Assembly: GCF_003369925.1 (NCBI RefSeq)
Contig: NZ_LARY01000001.1
Coordinates: forward strand, 186,001 to 250,000
Length of the DNA stretch: 64,000 bases
Direction of reading: 5' to 3'
Origin: Listeria kieliensis
GTDB taxonomy: Bacteria > Bacillota > Bacilli > Lactobacillales > Listeriaceae
The notes under the pieces were generated by a model. The model did no database searches, was not told the origin of the DNA, and worked only from the letters and a program-made list of their open reading frames with translations. The position numbers and the translations under genes were made by a program. This document shows, piece after piece, positions 39,808-50,522 of this stretch (position 1 is its first letter; every line of letters begins with the position of its first letter).

Positions 39808-40220
39808 AAATGACATTCCAATCCTGTGTAAAAATAACGGATGAATGGGACATCGTCTCTGCTAGACAATTAGGGCGGAACATTTCCAAAGAAATTGGGT
39901 TTGGTACGGTAGACCAAGCACGGATTACAACGGCAATTAGCGAACTAGCCCGAAATATTTTCTTGTATGCTAAAACGGGAGAGATTTGCATCTTGAAAAT
40001 TAATGAAGCAGGAAGACTTGGTTTAAAGATAGTTGCTAAAGATAAGGGCCCAGGGATTTTAGATATTCGAAAAGTAATGCAAGACGGTTACACGACATCA
40101 GGTGGACTTGGAGCAGGCCTTCCAGGTGTTAAAAGACTAATGGATAGCTTTGATATCGAATCTAAAACAAGCGGGGAAGAAAAGGGAACGATTATTACAG
40201 CGATGAAATGGATACGGTAA
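39804..40220 (+). CDS. rsbT: RsbT serine/threonine kinase
   Basis: Switch kinase held in the stressosome; under stress it phosphorylates RsbR/RsbS and then activates RsbU. 138 residues, GHKL ATPase fold with N-box [12 protein letters not shown] near 50, DKGPGI near 79 and [13 protein letters not shown] near 98. ATGA overlap with rsbS. Confidence 0.95.
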   Translation: MKMTFQSCVKITDEWDIVSARQLGRNISKEIGFGTVDQARITTAISELARNIFLYAKTGEICILKINEAGRLGLKIVAKDKGPGILDIRKVMQDGYTTSGGLGAGLPGVKRLMDSFDIESKTSGEEKGTIITAMKWIR

Positions 40221-40239
40221 TAATGGGAGGCTTTAAGGG

Positions 40240-41256
40240 ATGAACGAGCAATTTGAGGCGAAATACGATGAAATTTTAATGGATTACTTAAAACATCAAG
40301 ATGAAGCCATTTTGTACGATTGTGAGAAGCTAACAAAAGAAGCAATGGATCAAAATATTCCGCCTGAAGAAATTATTAATATTCATCGTTCTGCCCTTGA
40401 AAAATACGACAAGAACATGCCTGATTATGTCAAAAAATCATTTGATGTTTTGTTAGAAACAATGGTTGGTTATGGACTTGCTTATTTAGAACATATCAGT
40501 TTACGAACTGAACAACGTGCTTTAAAAAGTGAAATTGAACAAGCGGAATCAATGCAAAAAACACTTCTTCAAGCTGATTTGCCGACCGGAACAGAGCTTG
40601 ACTTTGGTGTTGTAAGTAAAGCGGCTAGACAAATGAGTGGCGATTATTACGCGTTTTTGGACTTAGATGGTAAAAAAGAAAATATCGGCATCGCCCTTTC
40701 AGATGTCATCGGAAAGGGAATCCCAGCAGCTTTTAGCATTTCGATGATTAAATATGCACTTCCAGGAATTGCTGAAGAACATGCTGATCCAAGTTATGTG
40801 CTCAAGATGCTCAATAAAGTGGCGGAAGAAAACATTAATGATAATATGTTTATTACGATGTTTTATGGAGTTTACCAAAAAGCGTTACATCGATTTGAAT
40901 ATGCTTCTGCTGGACACGAGGTAGGTGTTTTCTATGAAGCAAAAACGAATCGCTTTTCCGATTTATATGCACGTGGCTTACCACTTGGTATTAACAAAGA
41001 AGTCGAGTACAGAAAGTTTGAAAAAGCAGTCGCACCTGAAGATGTGATTTTTATCATGTCAGATGGCGTGACAGAAACAAGAACCGATTCGGGCTTTTTA
41101 GAACGACCAGAATTACTGGCTATTTTTGAAAAATATATGAAGCTAGAAGCGCAAGAAATGGCTGATGCAATTTATGAATACCTTCTCAAACTACAAGACT
41201 TTAAGCTTCATGATGATTTTACTTTAATTGTAATTAAGCGAAAAAAAGAGGTTTGA
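40240..41256 (+). CDS. rsbU: RsbU PP2C-type phosphatase
   Basis: Dephosphorylates RsbV after activation by RsbT. 338 residues: N-terminal RsbT-binding helices (about 1-85), coiled linker, then the SpoIIE/PP2C domain (about 125-335) with metal-binding MSGDYYAF, GKGIPA and SDGVTE. GGGAGGC before ATG. The sigma-B-type promoter starts inside its last codons. Confidence 0.95.
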   Translation: MNEQFEAKYDEILMDYLKHQDEAILYDCEKLTKEAMDQNIPPEEIINIHRSALEKYDKNMPDYVKKSFDVLLETMVGYGLAYLEHISLRTEQRALKSEIEQAESMQKTLLQADLPTGTELDFGVVSKAARQMSGDYYAFLDLDGKKENIGIALSDVIGKGIPAAFSISMIKYALPGIAEEHADPSYVLKMLNKVAEENINDNMFITMFYGVYQKALHRFEYASAGHEVGVFYEAKTNRFSDLYARGLPLGINKEVEYRKFEKAVAPEDVIFIMSDGVTETRTDSGFLERPELLAIFEKYMKLEAQEMADAIYEYLLKLQDFKLHDDFTLIVIKRKKEV

Positions 41257-41276
41257 GCATTGCTGAGAGCGGGTAA
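41251..41276 (+). promoter_or_regulatory. sigma-B-dependent promoter inside the operon
   Basis: GTTTGA, 14-base spacer, GGGTAA fits the sigma-B consensus (GTTTWW-N13-15-GGGWAW). The -35 box contains the rsbU stop codon. It would drive rsbV-rsbW-sigB-rsbX in a positive loop, as is known for this operon. Confidence 0.82.
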
Positions 41277-41314
41277 TGCCACTCGTATAACCAATTTTAA
41301 TGAGGTGACAAAAA

Positions 41315-41656
41315 ATGAAGATCAATATCGAAATTCTAGATAAAAGCGATAAACAAGCTGAAGCTTTTATCTCAGGAGAAATAGATGCCTACACAGCACC
41401 CAAACTGAAAGAAGCACTTGACGGCTATCAAAATAAAGAGAATTTTACACTCAAAGTTGATTTATCTGATGTTGGTTATATGGACAGCACGGGTTTAGGC
41501 GTTTTTGTTGGTCTCTTTAAGAATTTACGAACAAAAAATAGTGAACTCGTTCTTATGGGGCTTTCCGAGCGACTGTATCGTTTGTTTGAAATTACTGGGC
41601 TATCAGAAATCATTGAAATCAAAAATATAGAAGGTGAAACAAATGGCAACATATGA
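41315..41656 (+). CDS. rsbV: RsbV anti-anti-sigma factor
   Basis: STAS protein that binds RsbW and frees sigma-B when unphosphorylated. 113 residues, phosphorylation site in [12 protein letters not shown] (Ser near 57). GAGGTGA before ATG; overlaps rsbW by 14 bases. Confidence 0.95.
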   Translation: MKINIEILDKSDKQAEAFISGEIDAYTAPKLKEALDGYQNKENFTLKVDLSDVGYMDSTGLGVFVGLFKNLRTKNSELVLMGLSERLYRLFEITGLSEIIEIKNIEGETNGNI

Positions 41657-42113
41657 TAAGATCGAGCTAAATGTACCGGCCAAGCCTGAATTTGTAAGTC
41701 TTGGGAGGCTAACCCTCTCTGGAATTGCTAGCCAAGCAGGTTTTTCATATGAAGTGATTGAAGACCTGAAAATTGCAGTCAGCGAGGCCATTACGAATTC
41801 TATTCGCCATGGATTCAAGGAAAAACCAGATGGGGAAGTGAAAATCGAGTTCCATATATATTCAGATAAATTAGATGTAATTGTAAGCGATAAAGGAAAA
41901 AGCTTTGACCTTGAAACTAAAAGAAAAGAAGGCGGTCCTTATGAAGCTGATGAAGATGCGAATTTAATGCGAATTGGTGGTCTGGGACTTTTCTTGATTG
42001 AAACTTTAATGGATGATGTGAAATTTTATTCGGAAGACGGGGTCTCCGTGTTAATGACTAAATATATTAATGAAAAGCAGGTGGAGGAGAATGCAGAAAG
42101 TGTCTCAACCTGA
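41643..42113 (+). CDS. rsbW: RsbW anti-sigma-B factor and kinase
   Basis: Binds sigma-B and phosphorylates RsbV. ATG 41643 after AAGGTG; the GTG at 41634 lies in that site. 156 residues, GHKL fold with [25 protein letters not shown] and [15 protein letters not shown]. Overlaps sigB by 23 bases. Confidence 0.95.
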   Translation: MATYDKIELNVPAKPEFVSLGRLTLSGIASQAGFSYEVIEDLKIAVSEAITNSIRHGFKEKPDGEVKIEFHIYSDKLDVIVSDKGKSFDLETKRKEGGPYEADEDANLMRIGGLGLFLIETLMDDVKFYSEDGVSVLMTKYINEKQVEENAESVST

Positions 42114-42861
42114 TAAGGAAAAAGTTTATGAGTGGATCGAAGCGTTTCAGAAGACAGGGGATGAAGAAGCCCAATATCAACTTGTCGTTCATTATAAAAA
42201 TTTAGTCGAATCCATTGCACGAAAATATTCACAAGGAAAATCTTTCCATGAAGATCTCGTTCAAGTAGGAAATATCGGACTTCTTGGTGCGATCAGGCGA
42301 TATAATCCTGAATTTGGTAAGAGCTTTGAAGCTTTCGCTGTGCCAACAATTGTTGGTGAAATAAAACGCTTTTTGCGTGATAAAACTTGGAGCGTTCATG
42401 TACCGAGGCGAATTAAAGAGCTTGGCCCTAAAATCAAAAACGCAGTTGAAGAATTAACACGAGAAATGCAAGATTCTCCGCAAATTTCGGATATAGCTGC
42501 TTACATTGGCGCTTCAGAAGAAGAAGTACTTGAAGCTATGGAGATGGGGAAAAGTTATCAAGCGCTTTCTGTTGATCACTCCATTGAAGCAGATTCGGAT
42601 GGGAGTACGATTACACTTCTTGATGTTGTCGGAAATGATGATGACGGGTTCGAGCAGGTGAATCAGCGTATGTTGCTTGAAAAGGTATTGCCTATTTTGG
42701 ACAGTCGCGAACAAAAAATTCTCCAATATACATTTATTGAAAACCGTAGCCAAAAAGAAACAGGTGAACTGCTTGATATTTCACAGATGCATGTTTCGAG
42801 AATTCAACGACAAGCTATTAAAAAGTTGCGTGCAGCCTTGCAAAATGAGGAAGTGGACTAA
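42091..42861 (+). CDS. sigB: general stress sigma factor sigma-B
   Basis: Alternative RNA polymerase sigma factor for the general stress response. ATG 42091 (after GGTGGAGG), not 42070. 256 residues: region 2 ([20 protein letters not shown] near 65), region 3 ([14 protein letters not shown] near 110) and region 4 with helix-turn-helix ([20 protein letters not shown] near 225). Start lies within rsbW. Confidence 0.97.
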   Translation: MQKVSQPDKEKVYEWIEAFQKTGDEEAQYQLVVHYKNLVESIARKYSQGKSFHEDLVQVGNIGLLGAIRRYNPEFGKSFEAFAVPTIVGEIKRFLRDKTWSVHVPRRIKELGPKIKNAVEELTREMQDSPQISDIAAYIGASEEEVLEAMEMGKSYQALSVDHSIEADSDGSTITLLDVVGNDDDGFEQVNQRMLLEKVLPILDSREQKILQYTFIENRSQKETGELLDISQMHVSRIQRQAIKKLRAALQNEEVD

Positions 42862-42863
42862 CT

Positions 42864-43469
42864 ATGTCGAGCATTATCAAAACACATGTTGAATTGTTTG
42901 CATTCCAGCGATCCAAAGCTTTGCAGCAGTACTCAGGCGATATGTATTTTTTCACTGAATTACCTGACAATGAATTTTTATGTGTTTTAGCAGATGGCCT
43001 TGGAAGCGGAATTGAAGCACATCAATCGGCCAAAGCAGTGATTGATGCTGTGAAAAGCGATCCGTCTGAAGAACTTGATTTGCTGATGGAAAAGTGTAAT
43101 CAAGCAGTTTCTGGGCTTAGAGGAGCTGCTGTTGCTATGATTCGGGTTAATTTTGCTAAACAGACACTTACATACACTGGTACCGGAAATATTCGCTTTT
43201 ATTTTATGGAAGTGACAGGGAAAATGAGCTTTCCACTTTCAACGATGGGTTTCTTGTCAGGACGGAAGCAACTTTTTAAACTCAAGCAATTCCGATATCA
43301 GCCGGGCAGTAAGTTTCTGATTCATTCGGATGGGCTCAAGCTTCGAAAAGTTCGGTCTTACTTAGATAGCTCACTGAATGCTTTGCATACGGGGCATCGT
43401 ATTGAGCGTCAAATTGCAAGCGTGCCCGAAGATGATGTGAGTTTTGTTGTTGGAAAATTTTTAGATTGA
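42864..43469 (+). CDS. rsbX: RsbX phosphatase, feedback regulator
   Basis: PP2C-like phosphatase that resets RsbS/RsbR. 201 residues with ADGLGSGIEAHQSA near 37 and IHSDGLKLRK near 153. GGAAGTGG before ATG, two bases after the sigB stop. Last gene of the operon. Confidence 0.94.
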   Translation: MSSIIKTHVELFAFQRSKALQQYSGDMYFFTELPDNEFLCVLADGLGSGIEAHQSAKAVIDAVKSDPSEELDLLMEKCNQAVSGLRGAAVAMIRVNFAKQTLTYTGTGNIRFYFMEVTGKMSFPLSTMGFLSGRKQLFKLKQFRYQPGSKFLIHSDGLKLRKVRSYLDSSLNALHTGHRIERQIASVPEDDVSFVVGKFLD

Positions 43470-43473
43470 TTCG

Positions 43474-43503
43474 AAACTGCCACGGATAAGTGGCAGTTTT
43501 TTG
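43474..43503 (+). terminator. terminator of the sigma-B operon
   Basis: Perfect ten-base arms AAACTGCCAC / GTGGCAGTTT around GGATAA with T-run. Confidence 0.9.
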
Positions 43504-43546
43504 CTTCACGAATAGTACTGTAATAGAAATGAGGAGAGAAATCGAA

Positions 43547-45703
43547 ATGGAACAAAGAGTGATGCCTTTTATTTATAAAAAGTTAACACATAAAAAATCA
43601 CAGATTGATGCAGTTATCAAATTACTTGAAGATGGGAATACGGTGCCTTTTATTGCGCGTTACCGGAAAGAAAATACGGGCAGTTTAGATGAAGTGGCGA
43701 TCCGTGAAATTGAGGAGACATATGACTATGTGTTGAAACTGGAAACACGGAAAGAAGAAGTTTTACGGCTGATTGAAGAGCAAGGGAAGCTGACGGATGA
43801 GTTGCGGGAACAAATCATAAAGGCGGATCAACAACAAAAGCTAGAAGACTTATACCGGCCGTATAAGCAAAAGAAAAGAACTAAAGCGACGATTGCAAAA
43901 GAGCAAGGTCTTGAGCCGCTTGCCCAATTTTTATGGACTTTTTCGGATGCGAGTGTGGAAGAAGAAGCAAAAGGCTATTTGTCTGAAGAAGTAGTCGATA
44001 CGAAAGCAGCGCTACTTGGGGCACATGAAATTATTGCGGAAGAAATTAGCGATCAGCCGGAATACCGGGAATGGATTCGGAACTTTACACGGAAATTTGG
44101 GATGATTCATACGGAGAAAAAGAAAAATGCTGTGGATGAAAAAGCGGTTTATGAAATGTATTATGAGTATCAGGAAATGATTCAAAAAACGGCGCCATAT
44201 CGTGTGCTCGCTTTTAATCGCGGGGAAAAAGAAGACGTGCTTCGCGTTTCGATTGAAATTGATGCGACTAAAATTCATGCTTACTTGGAAGAACATAATT
44301 TACCTAAGAAAGAAAATGAATCGGTTGTGCTTGTGCGGGAAGCGATTTGGGATGCTTATAAGCGTTTTATTGCGCCAGCTGTGGAACGTGAAATTCGTTC
44401 GGAACTGACAGAAACAGCAGAAGATCATGCTATTGAAATTTTTTCGCTGAACTTACGAAAATTGCTACTTCAACCGCCGCTTAAAGGGAAGGTGATTCTT
44501 GGCGTCGACCCGGCTTTTCGGACCGGCTGCAAACTCGCGGTTCTTGACCCTACCGGAAAAGTTCTAGAAATTGGCGTGATTTACCCACACACTGGAAAAG
44601 GGCGTGTACCAGAGGCGAAAGCTAAAGTGACGGAGCTTTTGAAGCGCTACGGTGTCGAAGTGATCGCAATTGGGAACGGTACGGCTTCGCGTGAGACGGA
44701 ACAATTTATTGCGGATTTGCTACATGAAACGGGGAGCGACGCGCTTTATACGATTGTTAATGAAGCGGGAGCGAGTGTTTATTCGGCGAGTGAAATTGCT
44801 CGTGAAGAGTTTCCTGATTATCAAGTGGAAGAGCGGAGTGCGGTTTCGATTGGAAGACGTCTCCAAGATCCGCTGGCAGAACTTGTGAAAATTGATCCTA
44901 AATCGGTTGGTGTCGGCCAGTATCAACATGATGTTTCTCAGAAAAAACTGAGCGGCGCGTTAACCTTTGTTGTAGAAACGGCTGTTAACCAAGTAGGCGT
45001 GAATGTGAACACGGCTTCAGCGGCGCTTTTACAATATGTGGCCGGTTTAAATAAAACGGTAGCCGGAAATATTCGTAAATATCGTGAAGAAAATGGTCCT
45101 TTCACCGCTCGAACAGAACTCAAAAAAGTGCCGCGTCTTGGTGCAAAATCTTACGAGCAAAGTATTGGTTTCATGCGAATTCTTGAAGGAAAGAACCCGC
45201 TCGATAAAACCGCGATTCACCCAGAGAGCTATAAAGCGGCAGAACAGTTGATCAAGAAACTCGGGTTTACACTTGATGCGATTGGGACGGCTGAGCTAAA
45301 AGCTAAACTACAGCAAGCGAATGCTCTCGAAGTGGGGCAAGAGCTTGAAATCGGAAAGGAAACCCTGCAGGATATTATTCAGGATTTGATTGCGCCAGGG
45401 CGTGACTTGCGTGATGAATTGCCGCAACCAATGCTCAAGCAAGATGTCATCAAGATGGAAGACTTGAAACCTGGGATGCAGCTTGAAGGAACCGTTCGAA
45501 ATGTGGTCGATTTTGGAGCTTTCGTGGATATTGGCGTTAAACAAGACGGGCTCGTCCACATTTCAAAACTGAGCAAATCGTTTGTGAAGCGGCCAATGGA
45601 TGTTGTTTCTGTTGGCGATATCGTAACCGTTTGGGTGGAGGAAGTGGATTTGAAGAAAAATCGGATTGCCCTTTCGATGGTTGCGCCAAAGGATGCGTTA
45701 TAA
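43547..45703 (+). CDS. tex: Tex transcription accessory protein
   Basis: Large nucleic-acid-binding protein tied to transcription and RNA control. ATG 43547 follows GAGGAGAG; the open frame from 43490 is not used. 718 residues: N-terminal helical region, YqgF-like domain (about 325-425, [16 protein letters not shown]), helix-hairpin-helix pair (about 495-560, [20 protein letters not shown]) and C-terminal S1 domain (about 640-710, [20 protein letters not shown]). Follows rsbX as in B. subtilis (ydcI). Confidence 0.95.
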   Translation: MEQRVMPFIYKKLTHKKSQIDAVIKLLEDGNTVPFIARYRKENTGSLDEVAIREIEETYDYVLKLETRKEEVLRLIEEQGKLTDELREQIIKADQQQKLEDLYRPYKQKKRTKATIAKEQGLEPLAQFLWTFSDASVEEEAKGYLSEEVVDTKAALLGAHEIIAEEISDQPEYREWIRNFTRKFGMIHTEKKKNAVDEKAVYEMYYEYQEMIQKTAPYRVLAFNRGEKEDVLRVSIEIDATKIHAYLEEHNLPKKENESVVLVREAIWDAYKRFIAPAVEREIRSELTETAEDHAIEIFSLNLRKLLLQPPLKGKVILGVDPAFRTGCKLAVLDPTGKVLEIGVIYPHTGKGRVPEAKAKVTELLKRYGVEVIAIGNGTASRETEQFIADLLHETGSDALYTIVNEAGASVYSASEIAREEFPDYQVEERSAVSIGRRLQDPLAELVKIDPKSVGVGQYQHDVSQKKLSGALTFVVETAVNQVGVNVNTASAALLQYVAGLNKTVAGNIRKYREENGPFTARTELKKVPRLGAKSYEQSIGFMRILEGKNPLDKTAIHPESYKAAEQLIKKLGFTLDAIGTAELKAKLQQANALEVGQELEIGKETLQDIIQDLIAPGRDLRDELPQPMLKQDVIKMEDLKPGMQLEGTVRNVVDFGAFVDIGVKQDGLVHISKLSKSFVKRPMDVVSVGDIVTVWVEEVDLKKNRIALSMVAPKDAL

Positions 45704-45704
45704 A

Positions 45705-46181
45705 ATGGAAAATGCGGAACTGCAAGCTTTGATGGAAAGCGTTTCGCAAGAAAATTTCGGGAAGCCTTTCCGCCATCAAGTACGATTTAATGCACGCCTG
45801 CGCACAACAGGTGGGCGTTATCTACTTCGTTCGCATGACATTGAAATGAATCCAAGCTACCTCAGCGCGTTTGGCGAGACAGAATTCATCCAAATTATGA
45901 AACACGAGCTCTGCCATTATCATCTCCATTTGGAAAACCGGGGATATAAGCATCGCGATGCGGATTTTCGAAATTTACTACGTCAAGTGGATGCGCCGCG
46001 GTTTTGCAAGCCCATTGAGCGGGAAACGAAATGGCATGAATATTCATGTGTGCAATGCGAAACTAAGTTTATGCGGCAACGTAAAATGAATGAAAGTCGC
46101 TATCGTTGTGGGAAATGCGGCGGAAAGCTTGCTTACTTGGGCAGGAAAGTGGTTATGCAAGGGAGCTTCAATGAAAAGTAA
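45705..46181 (+). CDS. sprT: SprT-like zinc metalloprotease-type protein
   Basis: 158 residues from ATG 45705, two bases after the tex stop. Zinc motif HELCH ([10 protein letters not shown] near 66) and a C-terminal zinc ribbon with CxxC pairs ([14 protein letters not shown]). Known SprT-like family; bacterial function is uncertain. Longer frame from 45666 would run inside tex. Confidence 0.9.
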   Translation: MENAELQALMESVSQENFGKPFRHQVRFNARLRTTGGRYLLRSHDIEMNPSYLSAFGETEFIQIMKHELCHYHLHLENRGYKHRDADFRNLLRQVDAPRFCKPIERETKWHEYSCVQCETKFMRQRKMNESRYRCGKCGGKLAYLGRKVVMQGSFNEK

Positions 46182-46242
46182 AATTTGGCAAGAAGAAGGT
46201 TGTTTTTGCGAGCTTTTTAGCTCAAAGGGACAGCACTTTTTC

Positions 46243-46271
46243 TTGCTTTTTTAATTATTCATTATTATAAT
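46243..46271 (+). promoter_or_regulatory. promoter of the tRNA pair
   Basis: TTGCTT, 17 bases, TATAAT; 15 bases before the tRNA-Asn 5' end. Confidence 0.7.
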
Positions 46272-46285
46272 GAGAGTAGATTTAT

Positions 46286-46357
46286 TCCACAGTAGCTCAG
46301 TGGTAGAGCAATCGGCTGTTAACCGATCGGTCGTAGGTTCGAGTCCTACCTGTGGAG
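46286..46357 (+). tRNA. tRNA-Asn (GTT)
   Basis: 72 bases without encoded CCA. Acceptor TCCACAG/CTGTGGA, D-arm with AGCTCAGTGGTAGAGC, anticodon GTT at 46318-46320, T-arm with GGTTCGAGTCC. Reads AAC/AAU. Confidence 0.96.
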
Positions 46358-46367
46358 TTTTTATTGT

Positions 46368-46458
46368 GGAGAAATACTCAAGTGGCTGAAGAGGCGCCCC
46401 TGCTAAGGGTGTAGGTCGTTCGCGCGGCGCGAGGGTTCAAATCCCTCTTTCTCCGCCA
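46368..46458 (+). tRNA. tRNA-Ser (GCT)
   Basis: 91 bases with encoded CCA. Acceptor GGAGAAA/TTTCTCC, anticodon GCT at 46402-46404, long variable arm (GTCGTTCGCGCGGCG region) typical of serine tRNAs, T-loop GGTTCAAATCC. Ten bases after tRNA-Asn, same transcript. Confidence 0.96.
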
Positions 46459-46474
46459 TTAATCATGTAAAACC

Positions 46475-46506
46475 AAGCTTTGCCTGTCTCGAGGTAAAGC
46501 TTTTTA
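46475..46506 (+). terminator. terminator of the tRNA pair
   Basis: AAGCTTTGCCT / AGGTAAAGCTT stem (one mismatch) with six-base loop and T-run. Confidence 0.8.
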
Positions 46507-46608
46507 GTTGCGCCACTAAAAGATAAGTTTTACGTTGCGGTGCCGCCGATTTACTGATACACTTAAGAAAGTCTAATAAACTAGGAATGAAAAAGAAGGT
46601 GAACATAG

Positions 46609-47919
46609 ATGGTTAAACCGGTAGTAGCGATTGTAGGCCGTCCAAATGTCGGCAAATCTACTATTTTTAACCGGATCGTCGGAGAGCGTGTTTCGATCGT
46701 TGAAGATGTTCCGGGAGTGACAAGAGACCGAATTTATAATACGGCTGAATGGCTTGGAAAAGAGTTCAATATTATTGATACGGGAGGGATCGACCTTTCG
46801 AATGAACCGTTTTTAGAACAAATACGTGCCCAAGCAGAAATTGCGATTGACGAGGCAGATGTCATTATTTTTATCACAAATGGTCGCGAAGGCGTGACGG
46901 ATGCGGATGAGCAAGTGGCAAAAATTTTATATCGCTCGAAAAAACCTGTTGTTTTGGCAGTGAATAAAGTCGATAATCCTGAAATGCGCGATCAAGTATA
47001 TGATTTTTATTCGCTTGGTTTTGGGGAGCCTTATCCGATTTCGGGATCGCATGGGCTTGGCCTTGGGGATTTGCTAGATGAGGTACGGAAGCACTTTCCG
47101 AGTGAAGAAGAAACGGAATATGACGATGATGTGATCAAGTTTTCCTTGATTGGTCGCCCGAACGTTGGAAAATCGTCGCTTGTTAATGCACTTCTTGGGG
47201 AAGACCGCGTGATCGTGTCTGATATTGCTGGAACAACGCGGGATGCGATTGATACGAGCTATAGCTTTGACGGGCAAGAATATGTGATGATCGATACAGC
47301 AGGAATGCGGAAAAAGGGCAAAGTCTATGAAACTACTGAAAAATACAGTGTACTACGGGCCATGCGGGCAATTGAACGCTCAGATGTTGTTTTAGTCGTT
47401 TTAAATGCCGAAGAAGGGATTCGCGAACAAGATAAACGAATCGCGGGTTATGCGCACGATGCCGGTCGAGCGATCATTATTGTTGTAAATAAATGGGATG
47501 CAATTGAAAAAGACGAGAAAACAATGAAGGCTTTTACAGAAGACATCAGAGAGCAGTTCCAGTTTTTGGATTATGCACCGATTGTTTTTGTGTCTGCTAA
47601 AACAAAGCAACGATTAACGAACATTTTCCCACTGATTAACCAAGTAAGCGAAAATCACTCACTTCGAGTGCAATCTAGCATGCTGAATGATGTTATTAGT
47701 GATGCGGTTGCTATGAATCCAGCTCCGATGGACAAGGGTAAGCGACTAAAAATCTTCTATACGACACAAGTAGCGGTGAAGCCGCCTGCATTTGTTGTTT
47801 TTGTGAATGAACCTGAACTAATGCACTTTTCGTATGAACGCTTTTTGGAAAATCGAATTCGTGAGGCATTTCCGTTTGAAGGAACTCCAATTCGTGTAAT
47901 ACCACGTAAACGCAAGTAA
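46609..47919 (+). CDS. der: GTPase Der (EngA), ribosome assembly
   Basis: Essential GTPase for 50S subunit maturation. 436 residues: two G domains (P-loops GRPNVGKST near 10 and GRPNVGKSS near 182; NKVD and NKWD), then a KH-like domain (about 355-436). GAAGGTGAA before ATG. gpsA follows after about 20 bases, the Firmicutes arrangement der-gpsA. Confidence 0.97.
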   Translation: MVKPVVAIVGRPNVGKSTIFNRIVGERVSIVEDVPGVTRDRIYNTAEWLGKEFNIIDTGGIDLSNEPFLEQIRAQAEIAIDEADVIIFITNGREGVTDADEQVAKILYRSKKPVVLAVNKVDNPEMRDQVYDFYSLGFGEPYPISGSHGLGLGDLLDEVRKHFPSEEETEYDDDVIKFSLIGRPNVGKSSLVNALLGEDRVIVSDIAGTTRDAIDTSYSFDGQEYVMIDTAGMRKKGKVYETTEKYSVLRAMRAIERSDVVLVVLNAEEGIREQDKRIAGYAHDAGRAIIIVVNKWDAIEKDEKTMKAFTEDIREQFQFLDYAPIVFVSAKTKQRLTNIFPLINQVSENHSLRVQSSMLNDVISDAVAMNPAPMDKGKRLKIFYTTQVAVKPPAFVVFVNEPELMHFSYERFLENRIREAFPFEGTPIRVIPRKRK

Positions 47920-47940
47920 GCTTTTAGGAGGATGATTTTC

Positions 47941-48957
47941 GTGACGAAACAAAAAGTAGCCGTTTTGGGAGCTGGAAGCTGGGGAACAGCGCTTGGAATG
48001 GCTTTAAGTGATAACGGGCATGATGCGGTGCTTTGGGGAAATCGTGAAGAGATTGTAAATGAAATCAACCAAGAACATCACAATTCACACTATTTAAAAG
48101 AAATTCAATTGCCAAATGGACTTAGTGCAACGCTTTCGCTTACAGAAGCACTAGCTGGTGCGGATTTAGTCGTATTAGCTGTTCCGACAAGCGCCATGCG
48201 TGAAGTGGCACGTGAAGTGGACGCGATTCTTTCTGAGCCACAAATCATTGTACATGTCAGTAAAGGAATTGAGCCTGAAACTAATCTACGCATGTCTGAA
48301 GTGATCGCTGAAGAGATTTCCCCAGAGAAACGGAAGGGGATCGTCGTTCTTTCTGGCCCAAGTCACGCGGAAGAAGTGGCTGAAAGACATCCAACCACAC
48401 TTTGTGCAAGCTGTGAAAATGATGAACTTGCGGGTATTGTCCAAGATGTGTTTATCAATAACAACTTGCGAATCTATACGAATCGAGATGTTGTTGGGGC
48501 GGAAATCGGAGGAGCTTTGAAAAATATTATTGCGCTTGGCGCTGGGATTTCTGATGGTCTTGGGTACGGAGACAATGCGAAAGCAGCACTCATGACCCGA
48601 GGAATGGCTGAAATCACGCGTCTTGGTGTTGCTGTTGGTGCCGATCCACAAACGTTTTATGGGCTTACAGGGATTGGTGATCTTATTGTCACTTGTACAA
48701 GTGTCCATTCTCGCAACTGGAGAGCTGGGAATAAGCTTGGACAAGGTGAGAAACTAGATAAGGTCCTCGCTGACATGGGAATGGTTGTTGAAGGCGTTCG
48801 GACGGCTAAAGCTGTGTTTGGTTGGGCTAAAGAGCTCAAGATCGATATGCCGATTTCAAAAGCTATCTATGAAGTCCTATTTTCGGATAAGGATCCTGCT
48901 GAAGCTGTGGATTCACTAATGGGACGGAAGAAAAAAGAAGAAAAAGAATCTTTCTAA
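47941..48957 (+). CDS. gpsA: NAD(P)H-dependent glycerol-3-phosphate dehydrogenase
   Basis: Makes sn-glycerol 3-phosphate for phospholipids. GTG 47941 chosen; ATG 47932 overlaps the GGAGG site. 338 residues: [10 protein letters not shown] near 10, catalytic Lys in [21 protein letters not shown] near 190, and C-terminal helical domain with RNWRAG. Confidence 0.96.
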   Translation: MTKQKVAVLGAGSWGTALGMALSDNGHDAVLWGNREEIVNEINQEHHNSHYLKEIQLPNGLSATLSLTEALAGADLVVLAVPTSAMREVAREVDAILSEPQIIVHVSKGIEPETNLRMSEVIAEEISPEKRKGIVVLSGPSHAEEVAERHPTTLCASCENDELAGIVQDVFINNNLRIYTNRDVVGAEIGGALKNIIALGAGISDGLGYGDNAKAALMTRGMAEITRLGVAVGADPQTFYGLTGIGDLIVTCTSVHSRNWRAGNKLGQGEKLDKVLADMGMVVEGVRTAKAVFGWAKELKIDMPISKAIYEVLFSDKDPAEAVDSLMGRKKKEEKESF

Positions 48958-48959
48958 CT

Positions 48960-48998
48960 TAAAACCTTTCAAGGCTTACGAGCCGTGAAAGGTTTTTT
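48960..48998 (+). terminator. terminator of der-gpsA
   Basis: AAAACCTTTCA pairs with TGAAAGGTTTT around a 14-base loop that has its own GGCT/AGCC stem; T7 follows. Confidence 0.85.
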
Positions 48999-49132
48999 TA
49001 TGGATGAAGATTTGTCAAAGTTGTGTCAAAGAGGCTAAGAAAGGTGTATTTTTATCATTCAATTTTGATTCGTTTATGAAAAAAATTATAGGATTATGCT
49101 AAAATGAAAAAGAATGAAGGAGGCTGTTAAAC

Positions 49133-50119
49133 ATGAATGTAACACGAGAGGATAATCACTATCTGATTTCTTGGGAAGTGGACGAAGCGCCTACTGGAAC
49201 CGTGCTTTATGGGAGCTTTCACCCTAGGAAAGATGAAACGGCAAACGAGCTAGCAGTCATTCAAAATGGAGAAAACTCCTTTCAAGCGATGATTGAGCCC
49301 GAGAAGCGGATGTATTTTATACTTGAAAAGCCGAATGGGGAAATAAAAATAGCAGCTGAACGAGTGCTAGATGTGCCAGATGTATTTAATTTTCGCGATT
49401 TAGGCGGATATGTAAACCGTGCTGGGAAAAGTGTGAAGTGGGGAAAACTCTATCGCTCTGGTAGCCTTGCTAAACTTACAAAAGCGGGTGAAGATCAGTT
49501 GAAGGAGCTTGGAATCCACTGGATTTGCGATCTGCGCAGCACGGCAGAAGTGAAAACTGCACCAACACCGGCTATTTCGGGCATTTTAAATAAAAATATT
49601 CCTATCGGCGCAGCCAAAAACGAACTAAGTGAAGAAACCAAACTGGAGATTCCTGCTGATGAGACGGTTTATGAGCCGCTTATGGGAGATAGTTATAAGG
49701 TTTTTGTTCACTCTACAAGTGATTATTTTACTATTTTTAATGCATTACTCAAGCCGCAAGGAACTCCTTTTTTATTTCACTGTACAGCTGGAAAAGATCG
49801 GACGGGAATTCTTGCTGCGCTTTTGCTCCATTTGTTAGATATTCCGGAAGAAATGATCTTTCAGGATTACGCGATCACCAATCACTTTACGGAGCAAATC
49901 CTCGAAGAAGTGGGGGCGCTTGCAAATTCATTTTCGGGGCAAGAGAAACAAATGGCGCTTGAAACTTTCAGACCGATGGCAGAAGCACGTCCAAGTTATT
50001 TGACGATTGCTTTTGATGAGATGAAGCGAACTTCTGGTTCCATCGATCTTTTTTTGGAAAATGAAGTAGGAATTACAAGGGAAATGAAACAAAATTTACA
50101 AGCACAATTGTTAGAATAA
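49133..50119 (+). CDS. tyrosine/dual-specificity phosphatase, LipA-like
   Basis: Cysteine phosphatase of the Y_phosphatase3 type. 328 residues: N-terminal beta domain, FNFRDLGGYVNR near residue 88, and the active-site loop HCTAGKDRTG with nucleophile Cys217 and Arg223. No signal peptide. The family includes Listeria LipA-type enzymes that act on phosphotyrosine or phosphoinositides. Located between gpsA and hup, as is the lmo1935-like gene in L. monocytogenes from memory. Substrate in this species is unknown. Confidence 0.88.
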   Translation: MNVTREDNHYLISWEVDEAPTGTVLYGSFHPRKDETANELAVIQNGENSFQAMIEPEKRMYFILEKPNGEIKIAAERVLDVPDVFNFRDLGGYVNRAGKSVKWGKLYRSGSLAKLTKAGEDQLKELGIHWICDLRSTAEVKTAPTPAISGILNKNIPIGAAKNELSEETKLEIPADETVYEPLMGDSYKVFVHSTSDYFTIFNALLKPQGTPFLFHCTAGKDRTGILAALLLHLLDIPEEMIFQDYAITNHFTEQILEEVGALANSFSGQEKQMALETFRPMAEARPSYLTIAFDEMKRTSGSIDLFLENEVGITREMKQNLQAQLLE

Positions 50120-50185
50120 AGTAGGCGCAGAAACCTATAGTTTTCAGGTAATGAACTCATTTTTGGTGCATTTTTTATGAAAAAA

Positions 50186-50214
50186 GAACCATTTTTTCGC
50201 GAAAAGGTGGTTTT
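50186..50214 (+). terminator. terminator after the phosphatase gene
   Basis: 13-base arms AACCATTTTTTCG / CGAAAAGGTGGTT with two G-U pairs and no spacer loop, then T-run. The rest of 50214-50505, before hup, is AT-rich; it probably holds the hup promoter(s), but I could not single one out. Confidence 0.65.
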
Positions 50215-50522
50215 GCTTGCTATTCGAGGACTTCCCAGTTAGTATATTGGGTAACAGGTTGGTACTATCACGTTTAGGCGTTTATTTTTAAGCGAGTTAA
50301 TGTGAAGATTTGGTGTCAATTTGGGGTTAAACCTTGCAGTATCAATGATTATGTGATAATCTTTTATCAGAAATACTGTAAAAGCTTGTTTTAGAGCCGT
50401 TTTGGTCTTAATGGAACAGAAAATTTCTTGCAGATGAAGATAATTTGGAAAAGATATAAAAACCAAATAATAATTAAGACCTGATTATTTTGGATTATCC
50501 TTTGAGGGAGGTGAAATAAACA

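Noticed and set aside
46190-46250. Terminator after sprT
   Set aside because: GAGCT/AGCTC stem is short and not followed by a T-run at once; too weak to call.
50239-50466. 75-codon minus-strand frame in the gap before hup
   Set aside because: AT-rich frame with no ribosome binding site and no recognisable product; more likely regulatory DNA of hup.
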